Below, one piece after another: positions 48,101 to 60,074 of a stretch of 64,000 bases of DNA. The notes under the pieces were generated by a model, which was not told where the DNA came from, made no database searches, and saw nothing but the letters and a program-made list of their open reading frames with translations. Position 1 is the stretch's first letter. Each line of letters opens with the position of its first letter. A program made the position numbers and the translations under genes. The DNA comes from Marthasterias glacialis (lineage: Eukaryota; Echinodermata; Asteroidea; Forcipulatida; Asteriidae), in contig OU452226.1 of the NCBI GenBank assembly GCA_911728455.2, forward strand, positions 19,857,938 to 19,921,937. Direction: 5' to 3'.

Positions 48101-51071
48101 TGTTCATTTCACCAAAGCCCAGGCAGCAACACCAGCCCAACACCTCCCAACGCCTTCAACGCAATTAGTCTGGTTCCCTGACCAACGGTTCCCTGACGAC
48201 TCTTGTTACAAATATTAGGTCAGGCAGCATCCAAAGCTAAACACAGATCATGACGCAACATATATAATTATTCATTACTTGTCACCAACGGTGGACGATG
48301 TCATTGGATAAAAAACGGAGCGCCGATGACGGGCTTTGTTTATTTTCAAAAAGCTTGGGATAATCAGTTTGTAAAAATGGGGGGAAAAAGAAAAGAAAAA
48401 CGATGATTGGATGTGTCTGCAAAATTTTTGAATTTTTATCAACAAAAGAAATGTCCGACCATCAACGACACTGTCCGAATGTTGACGCCAACGAGTTCGA
48501 AGCATTTCGAAAGAGAAGAGTCGGCGATTTTTGGATCTGGGAACCAGACTACAACGCAATTGGAGACTTTTGAGACGCTGGCGGCAGCAGACACACCGGT
48601 CATTTTTGACAGTTCTGAGCGTGCGCACACACGCTCAGTATTTCGCATGTAGTTGTTCTGAGCAGGCATACTACTGGTGAGAACTGTGAAAAAGGACTGT
48701 CCAAAAGTCTCCCATTTGTGGCCACACTCAAAAGTTTCCGGCCGAGCCAGATTCTTTTAAAATGAGGCACTTTGAGTACAAAGTTTTACCTGGTATACGG
48801 TTTACTAGGTTCAGGCTGACAGATGCAGAATGCTGGCGATGAATAGTTGGTGTACACGCATATCCTTGTTCTGTCCCCATTGTTATTCTGACAAACGTCG
48901 GCATTGCTGTAACCACAGATCCGAGTCTGATTTCCCTTGCAGAGGGAAGTTGAAGCTACAAGGAATTACAAATGCGTTGTTATTGTGAGTAAAATATCCA
49001 AACACATTTGAATGTTTGTGTGCTTAAGGTTGCCATGTCCATTATAATATGTGCAAAATCTTGCATTGGGTTACAGTTTTTTGTATCAATTCGTACGCCT
49101 CAAGTTTGTGTTTCAACATGTGTAGATTATGACGGGGAAAACAGTATGAAAACAGATGTTGAACGTTTTCCAGAAAATGGAAATCAATCATGCATGAGAG
49201 TATTTTCAACCAACATATAGCAATCAATCCAACCAAATAACAAACAAATCAAACAACAAGATAGTCAATCGATCAGTCAATCAACCTTAAAATCAGCTAA
49301 TCAACAAAACAACAAATCAATCAAGCAATCAACAAAACAACAAATCAATCAAGCAATCAACAAAACAACAAATCAATCAACCAATCTACAAGTCAACCCA
49401 TTATAGCCAATCAGCTTATCAACAAAATGAACCAATCACAATCACCTTAATCAACCAACCTACCAGTCAACCAATCACAAATAAACCAATCAACTCATCA
49501 ACCAATCCAGTCAACTAATCAAACCAATCACCAAATCAATCAACCAACCAACCAATCAATCAATCAATCAATCAATCGACAAAGGCTTCAGCGTTTGTAC
49601 AGTCCCCTCTTCAGTACCAACGCCACAGGAACCACTTCCGGAGCGTTTCTCATTGATGGACTTTCTAGCACAGCCGCTTTCAATTTAGTAAAAGCAACAT
49701 CCTGACCAATTTTCCTTGGAAATGTAGTTTTATTTCATTTTGTACAATCCTTTGAATCTGAATCGTCATGCTTTATTTTTATTCATTAAAAAAAAATCTT
49801 TGAATGATCTAGACAACCCCAAACCGATCAAAATCTGAGAGTGAAAAAAACATGCATCCCTTTTTCTGATGATGATAAAAAAAAACACTTGTATATTTTA
49901 TAGTTACCGTTAACTGGAATACTTAAACATACCTTTGTTCCAGCAGTTAGAATTGCAACTACCAGAATTACAGATCTGGAGGCACAGCGGATTTGCTGAC
50001 AATTGATCATGTCCACAATCGAGTCTACGTGACTCCCTTGCGCATCTTTAAATTACAAAATAAACAATAATATACGATTAAGGTAAGCCTTAAGTGTTCC
50101 CACCCACCGAGTTTCCTTGAGATTCAGATCGTCCATGATTAAAGTATGAATTAACACATTCTCCATTTTTTTTACCAGAATTCAAAATAAGTCACCATTG
50201 ACCAAATCCACCCGAAGTCATCACCCATTAAAAGTTGTGCCATTTTGTGATTCAGACTTTTTGAGTTATTAAGAAGTGCGCATTAGGTGACTCATGCGTC
50301 CGCACAATATTTTTTTTTTTATTATCTTTACGGCAATTTTACTTCCAAAAGGGCGCCCGAGGGCAGACTGAAGCTGCGTGTGACGTCATTCCAAGTCTTG
50401 CACAATATTCAAACATTGGGCGCCTTCAAAGGGCGCGATTTTGTTTCTTTTATACGGTTAAAGCAATGTACGAGAGTTGCCCGGTCTTCTTCTTTTGTCT
50501 TTCTTACCTTTCTTTTTGGAGGGTGAAGAAAGAAAAATTGGCTGGAGCGGGATATGAACCTGCGACCCAGTATTAGCGTACTGGTGCTCTACCAGCTGTA
50601 TTATAACCAGCCCTAATGTTGGCGGTCTCCCTATTTTGTCAATATCTTTGTGGCCGTTCAGCCTGAAACTGCCGTTTAGAAACCAGGGATCACACCCAAG
50701 TATATGTAACAACCACAGAGCCATGTAACCTTGTGGTATATTTCTTTTATAACCACACCAAAAGAAAGAAAAAAGAAAAAGAAGTATCTAAATAATTTGA
50801 TGTTAAGATCGTCAAGTTTAGCTCTTCAGTATGGTTAACAGTATGGTTTACATCAACACAATTACACTTAGGCTTATATAGTATGGTCTTACCCTGCGGT
50901 ACAAAAATGCTCCCTCAACTGAACAAGTTTCAGTGCTGCTGGAAGGGTCTCTCCCGGTTGTGCGTTGCATATGCCAAGTCGTTCATGAGCATAAAGCATT
51001 ACCACGATGAACACTTTCAGACTTAGTGCGACTGTCCTCGGTCCGAGTCCCGTTTGCGCAGTTCCTGCCAT
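45146..51071 (-). CDS. receptor D: 14-Cys type I membrane protein, longest tail
   Basis: Exons are 51071-50893, 50045-49933, 48955-48790, 47290-47033, 46338-46298 and 46044-45146. The total is 1656 nt (551 residues), with phases 2,1,2,2,1. The ATG has A at -3 and G at +4, and the signal core is LKVFIVVMLY. The ectodomain has 14 Cys, including CGYSNADVC in exon 3. The stalk (about 155-197) is an Ala/Thr/Gln-rich degenerate repeat. The helix is at 199-225, followed by IRKRR. The tail (from 226) has YSVA, YCSV, YVLD, YFVL, and three 45-50 residue units with YTPL or YFPL and then an EQSGYEDA-like box. It ends YDHLDR and DYQQLV. In one unit the boxed Tyr is Asn (GNEVA). It is the closest paralogue of receptor E. 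Confidence 0.88.
49205..49580. repeat. AATCAATCAACAAAACAAC satellite-like repeat
   Basis: Irregular units of AATCAACC, AATCAATC and AACAAAACAAC fill about 375 bp of intron 2 of receptor D. There is a perfect 30 bp-period stretch near 49310-49375 and an AATC run at 49545-49575. Confidence 0.9.
50535..50655 (-). mobile_element. tRNA-derived SINE (family 2)
   Basis: The minus strand reads GACAAAATAGGGAGACCGCC, then GGGCTGGTTATAATACAGCT, then GGTAGAGCACC (A box) and CAGGTTCATATCCCGCTC (B box), followed by AATTTTTCTTTC. It is in intron 1 of receptor D. Confidence 0.75.
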
Positions 51072-51159
51072 AGTTCCACCCCTCGCGATGTCTTTGTTTG
51101 TAAACCGGTTACACCACACACTTATACTAACTAATCGTGCAGTAAAAGAAATCGTCCAC

Positions 51160-51440
51160 AATCAACAAATTAGCAGTCTGGTGCATCCACCTCAGACGTA
51201 GTTGTTTTTTTTAAAACCAAACTTACTACAGTGATTACAACAACACAAACAACCTCGCAGGAAATTTCACGAATTATACTTTTGGTTTTGGCTAAGAAGT
51301 CACGAGCGCAACCTCGCTCAGTGCAGTCAAACGTTTCTTCTGGCTTGGCTATATGCTTTGTGGCACAGAGTAGAAAGACTTGCATCAGATATTATTTCCG
51401 CGTGAGATCAGGCTGTAGTTGCATTTCAACAGGGAAATGT
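51160..51440 (-). promoter_or_regulatory. receptor D upstream block conserved with receptor E
   Basis: Short blocks match 60075-60360 in order, such as TAAACCGGTT, GTCCACAATCAACAAATTAG, GCTCAGTGCAGTCAA, GGCACAGAGTAGAAAGACTT and CATCAGATATTATTTCCGCG. No TATA box is clear. It marks the probable shared promoter region of the duplicated pair. Confidence 0.5.
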
Positions 51441-53125
51441 TTGGAAAAATAATTTATCTTTGACTTTTGTTAGGAGTTCATTCGTTCACATCCTGTAATT
51501 TTTTCCATAAATAGGACGTGCGCCACGCCATCTACATTTACAATAACATGCTCAGTCACGTTTCAGGGAAATGATGGTTTATTAAAGTTTATCATGGGGT
51601 TTGTGCGCAAGGCTTATTTTGATCGCGGCAAGCGAAATAAGCAAGGGTGATTTCAGTGAGTTCCTGAAGAACTATTTCTCAGACTGTGGCAGCAGTTCAG
51701 TCTGGAAATATTTCTCCAGAGGATTGATTCTGTTATTAACTTTTGTAACCAATGAGCTTTCAATTAAAGTTAAAAATGTTTTTTTTTCCCCCGATAATAA
51801 CAAAGCAGGTACGTCTGTTTCTGTAAATACGTATTTGGGAATGATCAAAATAATCTACCAATTGTCCGGAGAAATATTTTTCGGCCGAAATTCGAGTAGG
51901 TGTGTGAGAAACTCATATCCCTGAAACTCAGTTTCTTATAGGGCCTAATTTCGTTTTTTTTCTAAACTAAAAATTACATACAAGAAGTTGGAGAAAAAAA
52001 AACTCGCAAAACTAGAATCGGTATTTTCACGAAAACGTGACCAGCTATGACCTACTTTGAAGAAACGTCTACTTTCACCGTGTTGTTTATTCATTATTTG
52101 TTTCCTTTATTTACCCAGGGTGAGCCAAATCAGTAAAATAACTGGTTTCCATTTGGGTCCAGCGTGTTGAAGTGTAGAACAAACATTACATTACATTAAA
52201 AAGTGTTCCCACGTAAATACAATCATGTAAAACTCACAATAATAGTACACACATATGGACTGGCAATGAGGGAAATAGTTCACGTCTATGCAACCCGAGG
52301 ACCTGTGAATGACCAGGAGAGGGTCCTAGGACCCTCTCCTGGTCACTCACAGGCCCGAGGGGTGCATAGACGTGCACTATTGCCCGAATAATGCCAGTCC
52401 ATATGTGTTTTATAACACACCTCAGTCCAAAATGTCGGTAAGAAGAGTAAATCGCGGTTTTTTGGCCGGAGATTCTTCTCGATCTGCAGCACCGTTGTTC
52501 TCTTTAAGAGCGCTCTTGACCAGTCAATAGTTTTTGGGTTTTTGAAACTATTTCCCGCTTTGCGAACTATTTCCCCCAAATGGAGCGCGTACGGTGCATG
52601 TGGTGCAGATTTTATGCACTAGGCTATATTAGTTCACCCCACGCGTGTTTCAGCCAATCAGGATAAAGAACCAGGGAGAGGTGTGTTATAACAACAATTA
52701 TAATTGAGTATAAGAGGCTACTACAGAAAAGATCAAGGATGAAACTATGTGAATATGTACAAGTAAAACTGAAAGCAATACAGCTACTACAATCTTTATA
52801 AAAAATATTTACATGTATCAAAAAAAAGATAGATTAGATTTATATAATAAAGTTCTGATTCAAAAACAAAATAATACAATGGTCCTGTTTCAGAGGGTTT
52901 GAACGGACTCTTCCCATAAGGACCGTTCAAGGAAACCTAGTTGCAAAACTAAACTCTTTATTTCTTGCACATAACGCCCTGATAATGTAGTTCCGCCTGG
53001 CCCGGTGACTGGCAGATCACATTGCGAAGTTAAGTTACATGGAAAAACGAAAGCAAAGAAAGGAAACCAACGTCTTGGTGATTCAAATGTGATTTAATTT
53101 AGTATTACTGTATTAATGTTCATTT

Positions 53126-53224
53126 TCTGTTGTTGTTTCGGTTGTTGTTGTTGTTATTGCTGTTGCTGTTGTTGTTGTTGTTTTTGTTGTTGTTGTTTTT
53201 GTTGTTGTTGTTGTTGTTGTTGTT
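53126..53224. repeat. TTG microsatellite
   Basis: About 100 bp of TTG with TTT interruptions. The poly-Cys frame read here is an artefact of the repeat. Confidence 0.95.
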
Positions 53225-53456
53225 TTGTTTTTATTTATTTATTTAAGAGCATTGCTTCCTTCTTCCTCAAAATATCTTTGAAAACTTCAGTTTCATAACG
53301 TTCATTATGTTTGTCTATAGAGTTTTTAATTTTACGTTATTTGGTTAAACCATAGTGCAATCAAATCGCATAAAAGCAAGTTACAAAATACATAATAATA
53401 ATGAACACGCTCGTTATATGTGAACAATAATACATTTGCAAGCTTACTCTTGTTTC

Positions 53457-53488
53457 AGCTGCAGCAGTGACGTCATATTTACAAAACT
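53457..53488. promoter_or_regulatory. TGACGTCA-containing conserved block, copy 2
   Basis: The sequence CAGCTGCAGCAGTGACGTCA then TATTTACAAAAC is the fullest version of the block seen also at 43.95 and 53.74 kb. Confidence 0.4.
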
Positions 53489-53734
53489 ACAAATGATGGA
53501 ATTCATTTAACATAATATAGGCAATATAGGCTTATCGTTTATTAAAATGTCGCAAAATTAACCATATTAGATTTTCCCAACTAAATTCCATAATCAGACA
53601 ATAAAAAATACATAGTATAGTAAAGCCGTTACATGAACTATAAAATTGCAAAATGTGCATGCATGCAGTCAATAAATGCAGACACGTGAAGCGATAGATG
53701 CGTGTTCTAGTCATGTTGTTTAGATTTAGGCGTG

Positions 53735-53768
53735 TCAGCTACAGCAATGACGTCATATTTACAAAATT
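53735..53768. promoter_or_regulatory. TGACGTCA-containing conserved block, copy 3
   Basis: The sequence CAGCTACAGCAATGACGTCA then TATTTACAAAAT is a local repeat of the block at 53457. Confidence 0.4.
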
Positions 53769-53789
53769 GTTATTCAATTCACATCAAGG

Positions 53790-54210
53790 TAAACTATAGG
53801 ATTTGAAAGCCGGTAGTGCAGTGATCTTACTTTGTGTGATTCAATTTGTACATGGAAAAAAAACCTGTGAAACTTTGGTCTCAATCCGTCGTCTGAGTTA
53901 GCAGAAACCAGTGAAAAAACGTGCCCACTTTTCAGCATATAAAGACTGTCCTTTATTTCGATTGTATTTCAGACAGAAATACCTTTATGGAAAATTGGTA
54001 CTGGTAGGAACTTCATAAACAGTAAGCTTTCATACCGATACTAATAAATAAACAAATCGATGAATATCAATCTTGTATTCTACCTTTAACACGACACCAT
54101 AAACCAATATCGAAAGTACTATGTACAGTGAAGTTTGGGAACATGACGTTTGTGTGTGTCACTGTACCTTGGTGACTGTATACACTGCAGCGGAATGCGG
54201 TAGATTAAAA
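53790..54210. repeat. spacer block shared with the region next to receptor D (E-side copy)
   Basis: It matches 43.1-44.1 kb in order, including GCCGGTAGTGCAGTGATCTT, TCAATCCGTCGTCTGAGTTA, TTTCAGACAGAAATACCTTT and AATATCGAAAGTACTATGTA. It is shorter than the D-side copy. Confidence 0.75.
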
Positions 54211-55116
54211 AAAAAAAACAATTTATTTGATTCCAGTTGTTCAGGGTAGTTGACTGGTCAAGCAGAAGTTATTAGAATGCTTTTTTTCTGATCAACGTAA
54301 TTCTGGCGTCATCATTTGGCAGCCATTTTGTTTATCTTCTGACTTTCAATAGACACTTGAAGTAAAAGCAGGATCGATCAGTCTGGATTGAGGTAGCGAC
54401 ATACAGCCGCTGCGACATGAAACAAACATCGTCTTAAAGATTGTCTTCAGAACTGACTTGTCTCCAAAGCAAAATCGGACATAGAATAAAGATTTAAAGA
54501 AACTAATGGAACTGTTTAAAGGAACACCAAACTAAAAATAAATGGGGGTATGTTTCACACTTGTCACCTATATATCACGGAGTTATATAGGGAACACTGG
54601 AACAAAATAATAGCATGTCGTGATCTGAAGAAGCATGAAGATTGTACACGCTCACTCAATACTCATATTGCTGTTTGATTACTTTTTATAGTCTTCCTTT
54701 AAGAACTCCTGTCAGTGATTTAGAGTACTATTTTTTAACCTTCCCGCAGATGCCAGGATGGCGGATGTTGTTTTTAGGCTCCGTCTGTTTAATATTAACT
54801 TGTATTGTTGGTTTGGTTTACTTTTTAATATATATTTTTATGGGAAGCGCTTTGAGCGTCCTTTTGGCGCTATGTAAATTTGATTGATAATAATTATTAT
54901 TATACCATCAGAAGCTAACCAAGTGTTCTGTTCTTAAAATTGGTTAAATTAGTCCGTCGAACTTTAAACCGGTCTTAATCTAACCAAGGCGATAAACTTG
55001 TTTGCCTAAACCAGTTTTTCGGACTAAACTATAAATGTTATAAAATGTTTTGTGTTTTGCCCAAGGCTGTTATTTGTCACAACAGAATAAGATTATCGCT
55101 ATGGAAACACTACTCG

Positions 55117-58100
55117 TTAGTTATTAACCAAATGTTGGTAGTCGTCGACATCCCCGGTTGAAAGGGCGCCCTCCTTCGTTTTATTCTCTTCCTTTCTGTC
55201 AAAGTGGTCATAGGGAGACGTGACATCACTGTCGGCAGCCAAACCGGGGTTCGTGATTATTGCAGCCTGGTATCCGGAGTGTTCCTTTTGAGATTTGGGC
55301 TCCGCGGTTCGGACCAATGGGGTGTAGGTATTATCGTCACCGCTTATGGGTTGTGCCTCTGTCGGCGAGGTTGAACCAGGACTTTCCGAAGTGGGTAAAT
55401 TTGCATCTTCGTATTCAGATTGCTCCATATGGGGCTTTGGTTCTGCAGATGGGATCAATGGAAAGTAGGTTCCGTCTTCTCCATTGGAAGAACCCTTCGT
55501 CGGTGAGTCGATCGGGGACGTCACTTTGGGTGACGTGGGTGACGCAGCAACCTCGTCCCCAGATTGTTCAGTTCGTGCCTTTGGATTTCCAGTCGGTACC
55601 AATGGAGTGTAATCTTCATTAATGACGTCTTCGGACTGAACCCCTGCTGACGAGTCAGTCACCTCGACAACATCCGCCCCGTGTCGTCCTCCATTTTCAT
55701 TTATTGCTTCATCATCCCCTTCATCCCTGTTGAGCACAAAGTATGGATGGTCTTTGGCATTCTCCGTAGCTGTGTCAAGTTCCTTGGTAGTCGGTTGCCC
55801 GACTGAGATATAGCGGTGGCTCCCCTCTGTGTGACCATCCTCACCTACAGCATAGTAGGTGTGGTCATCAAGACTAGAATCTTCCTTTGCACCAGGATTC
55901 GCTGGTCGGTGGTCATTTGCGTACGAGTACTCCATGCCACTGCCGGGTACCGGTGGTTCAGGAAACTTTGCCCTCGAGACATCTGTATTAAATAATGTAA
56001 AAATAATGATCCCAAAATTACTCTCTAGTTCGTAGGTATGGATATTGACAGCGTCACAAGTTTTGGTTGTAGGTTTGTTCCATCTTTGACACAATCAGTG
56101 CACATCTGCACATTAAAACTTAAACTTTGTATATGTTAGATTCCTTCAAAAAATGTATTTGTTGTGAGTTGGATCAATATACTTACTCCTTGCTTCCAAC
56201 GGAACACTTGCCGGTTCAGCAGGGTTCCTTTTTAAAACAAAATAAACTGAAATGTTAGTACGTTAAAGGTGCCAAGTCGTAAGAAGTTCCTTGGGAAAAA
56301 ATCGGTGGAGCGCCCTCTATAGGCCTTTTCACCTGCTCTTAGAAATACTTCATAAAAAAAACCCCGAACTGACTGGGGATGTGTCTGCCTTCTATATTTT
56401 AAAATCTTTAGCGGATTCAAGATTTTGAACAAAACAAAGGTCAGAGGTTTTAATTTGATGTGATGCTCATGGTTGTTTAGGACAACCCCTCTTTCATAGT
56501 GTTCAGTACACAATTGAAAAGTATATCTGTTTCTTTATTGAAGCTTTGTGTGTTTTTTTGAACTGTCAATCACAAGATGTTTTTAGAGTCGAGCATAATG
56601 TCTTTTCTCAGCTGTTGTTGATTTTGAATTTCCTTAAAATCACCCTTTACCAATTCCAGATCACTTTCATTGACCCAGGTGTCTGTGGTTGGCAAACGGA
56701 AAAGTGGAATACGAGATGAAAGCAACTTACGCTGTTTGCTTCATGAAGGATGGCAGCCTTCCCTGTCTTCTGAGACAGAGTATCACGGCACCGATGATCA
56801 CCAAGATAAGTAGAAGAGCAAATAGAGACCCAAGAACAGCAGCTGCTACACTGGTTGTGTTGTAGACCGGCTGATCATCAGTAGTGACGGGTGTTGTTGC
56901 TCCTTGTGCTGTGTGTTGTGTCACAGTGGCTTGTATTGTAGGTATCCCATTGGGGAGAGCACATCTAATATTCAAAACCCAACTTATTAACTGAAGTATA
57001 CGTATAGTACACGTTTTAGCGTACTAAATTCATCTACCGATTTAATCATCAAAACGGGAGTCTGTCCATTTTGCCTTTTGAGACATCGTAGCTCCTGGCT
57101 GACTGGAATGTCGATGGCACAGCAACTGTCTATTGAACATTCTTGCTCAGTAATGCTCGTCATAAAACTTTAATTTTTCTGTAAGCCATGCCAGTTTGTC
57201 GTGTTAGTCTGAGGAGTGAATCAATTGGTGACTTTTATCATTATCTTTCATGCCCACACAGTGCAGATTTGGGGGTAATAGGCTGCGAATTTTCCAATAC
57301 TGCTGTCAGTGTATTAATTGCTAATTCACCGTTCCATATGTCTGACTGTTTTCTTACATACTGTTAGTCTACCTGGCTTTATGTTCAAGAACCTCTGTGT
57401 ATCATGCTTAGCACAAAAAAGCCTGCTGGGCAGAATCAAGTGACCAAGTAAAAAATGATATGTATTGCTATTGTTTTGAAAATTTGTCAAGTACTGGTCG
57501 TGGCAGCACACAACGAGTCTGTCTCCCTGATGGTAAATCGAAGAACAATTATTATTTTCTTTAATGATTCACGTGTCGTGTTCCAAGTTAATTAACCATT
57601 CGAACCGTTCAATGAGCAGGCAGAAGTACCCGTAACCCACCCCACCCGACGCCGTCAACTTAATTCAAATCTGACTTTCCACCTGAACCAGATTCATTTA
57701 GATGTTGAGAACGAAGTTTTACCCAGTGTACGATATCTCTTGGTTTTGACAGAGGCAGAATGTTAGAGGTGGATTTGTACGGTTCACGCACGTGCCTCTT
57801 CTGTCTTTATACCGACAAACGGCAGCATCGCTGTATCCACAAATCATATTCTGATTATTGTTGCAGAGGGAAGGGATACCTACAAGGAATAACAGAATTA
57901 ATTGTGAATATTAATTGTGAATAGTAATAATAATAAAATTACACCCAACAAATATATTACCAAAATATTTGAGGTTGATATGAATTGCAGAGAACATTAA
58001 TATACTGACTGAAAGCTATTCTGAAAGTAAAGTATGGTGGCCCTGAGGGGATACCAAACAAACATATTAATTTGTTAAGTTAGTGCTAATATTCAATATA

Positions 58101-59982
58101 TTTTGATCAATTAATATTTTTTAAATACACTAGCGACAAAATGTAAGACATCACAACTCTTATTTGCAAAGATATAATGTGACAATATGATAATGAAACC
58201 ATAGTCTAAGAAAAGTTTTGTGTATCTCGATACAGCAGTTTCACCAGGTATGAATGCTTCCGGTGAGTCTATATACAACTGTAAGTCATTGTATGCCATC
58301 TGGACATGTGGTATTTCGGTTGGATTGTTCAAAATGTACTAAACAACTGCGCACCCAGGATTTTTATCTTGCGGGGGCGGGGGGGGGGGGGGGCGCTGAA
58401 AGAAAATTGTACTCTCACAAATCAACTATAGGCCTGGACGTATGTATGTCATTTAGGGTTGTATATAAGTATAGTCATGTACGTAAGTATAATTGTATAG
58501 CGGTGCTACCTAATTTCTATCAATGGGCGGCAAATTCTTTGGACAAGTGGACGGCAAACCCAGATCTTAAGGGTAATTTTTCATTTATTTTGTTGTTGTT
58601 GCTAAAACGGTGTCATGTTGTACTTATTTATATTAGTTAACTGTCAAAGAAGAAAATTAAAACCCTAACCTGGGCATATATTTTGTGATTTGTAAATCGG
58701 AAAGTGTAGGACTGTAGGCCGTTGTAGAAGATTTTTAAAGATAAACTTTTTCAAGTTGTTGGGTTCAAACCTGAAAGCTCCTCTTCAAAATATCATGAAG
58801 TCGCTCGTCATAGTACCACCAATTATAACTCTCAGTTGAACAACATAGTGGCCGTATTTTTGATCGCATGAGGGCGCTTTCAACGGCAACTGCCTGAATA
58901 TTGTTGTATTGTCTCAATGGGGAAAACAAAATCCTTAATAATATTAATAATAATGGAAACACCAGTTCGTTTTACTTGTTGTGCATCACGTAAGGTTTAG
59001 GTTTGGTTCACACACGCCCTCTCACGGTCAATAATTGAAAAAGCGGTTTGCGTAAAGAAAAAAACATACCTTCTGTCGTGTTCCTGCAGTTATTTGGGCA
59101 GCTTTTCTTACAAATCTGCTCACACAACGTGTTTAGTTGTCCTTGACCACAATTGCCAGCACTGCCTGCGCATCTTATAGTTATAAATATACAAAATAGA
59201 CGTTGATGTTAATTTGAATAATTTGTAACATTCCGATAGCATTACCATGGTAGGCAGATTGTAATCATGAGTTTGCTATGACTTCGCTGATGGATGTGTT
59301 GCAGAAGAGGTATTAATGTCTGAAAAATCTGAAACATAAATGTGAATCAAATCATGGTACAAAAAGGATGTCATTGGAATTACGCGTGAATTCATAAATC
59401 AGAATTATTAACATTTACTATTACTCAACAGTTTTTAGTAAATTCTTTATTCTTTGAATCTTTTGTCAGGTTTGTATTCTCTTATAAGAGCGTTTCGTGT
59501 CCAAGTGCTGGAATTTGCGAAATAGGGGTTCGAATCCCGTAATGGCAGATCGTGTTTCTTGTTTTCTGATTCGTCTAGTATTCAGCTGAGTCATCTTCAA
59601 ATTTATCACCAGAAAAGTAATTATGGTTATAAAACCAATCAATAGAACAAATTATTCATTATGTTTTTTTTCACACAGATGAAAACCTACACAACTCAGT
59701 TAAATCCCAATCCCTCCTCTAAAGAAGTCTTCAAATAAACCAATGCCATGGTTAAATAGTCCGGTTTGCCATTATGGTAAACTTATGCCTACTATAGTTT
59801 TACCCTGTGCTACAAAAATGATTCATCATATCAGTACGCTTATTCTGCAGTGCAGGTGGAAGTGTCATCTGCGCAGTACATATGCCAGGTCGTTCTTGAA
59901 TAAACAACATCACCACGATGAACACTTTCAGACTTAGTGCGACTGTCCCCACTCCGAGTCCTGTTTGCAACTTCCCAGCCAT
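55117..59982 (-). CDS. receptor E: 14-Cys type I membrane protein, recent paralogue of D
   Basis: Exons are 59982-59804, 59173-59070, 57879-57723, 56964-56731, 56227-56187 and 55982-55117. The total is 1581 nt (526 residues), with phases 2,1,2,2,1. The start has a full CACCATGG Kozak context, and the signal core LKVFIVVMLF is nearly identical to that of D. There are 14 ectodomain Cys, including CGYSDAAVC. A Thr-rich stalk leads to the helix at about 186-211, then RRQGRLPSFMKQ, shared with D. The tail begins PPVPGSGMEYSYA and has YYAV, YISV, YFVL, three YTPL/YFPL units with YEDA and YQAA boxes, then YDHFDR and DYQHLVNN. One box reads GDEVA, so its Tyr is lost, as in D. It is a probable SH2-docking surface receptor by motif inference. 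Confidence 0.88.
58850..58892. repeat. GAGGGCGC MITE end fragment
   Basis: AGTGGCCGTATTTTTGATCG then CATGAGGGCGC matches one terminus of the family. The partner end is not found nearby. It lies in intron 2 of receptor E. Confidence 0.5.
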
Positions 59983-60074
59983 GGTGACTCCCTCGCAATG
60001 TCTTGGTTCGTAAACCGGTGAAACCGTACGCTGAAAATTACCAATTGTACCGTAAAATATTTCGTCCAAAATCA

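Larger units (their letters stand above)
51072..55116. other. spacer between receptors D and E
   Basis: The spacer holds the receptor D upstream block, a perfect-looking inverted stretch at 52298-52352 (AGGAGAGGGTCCTAGGACCC then TCTCCTGG), a TTG microsatellite, two TGACGTCA blocks, and the spacer block shared with the D side. No gene is seen. Confidence 0.5.

Noticed and set aside
53116-53298. Poly-Cys open frame
   Set aside because: It is a TTG/TGT microsatellite reading.
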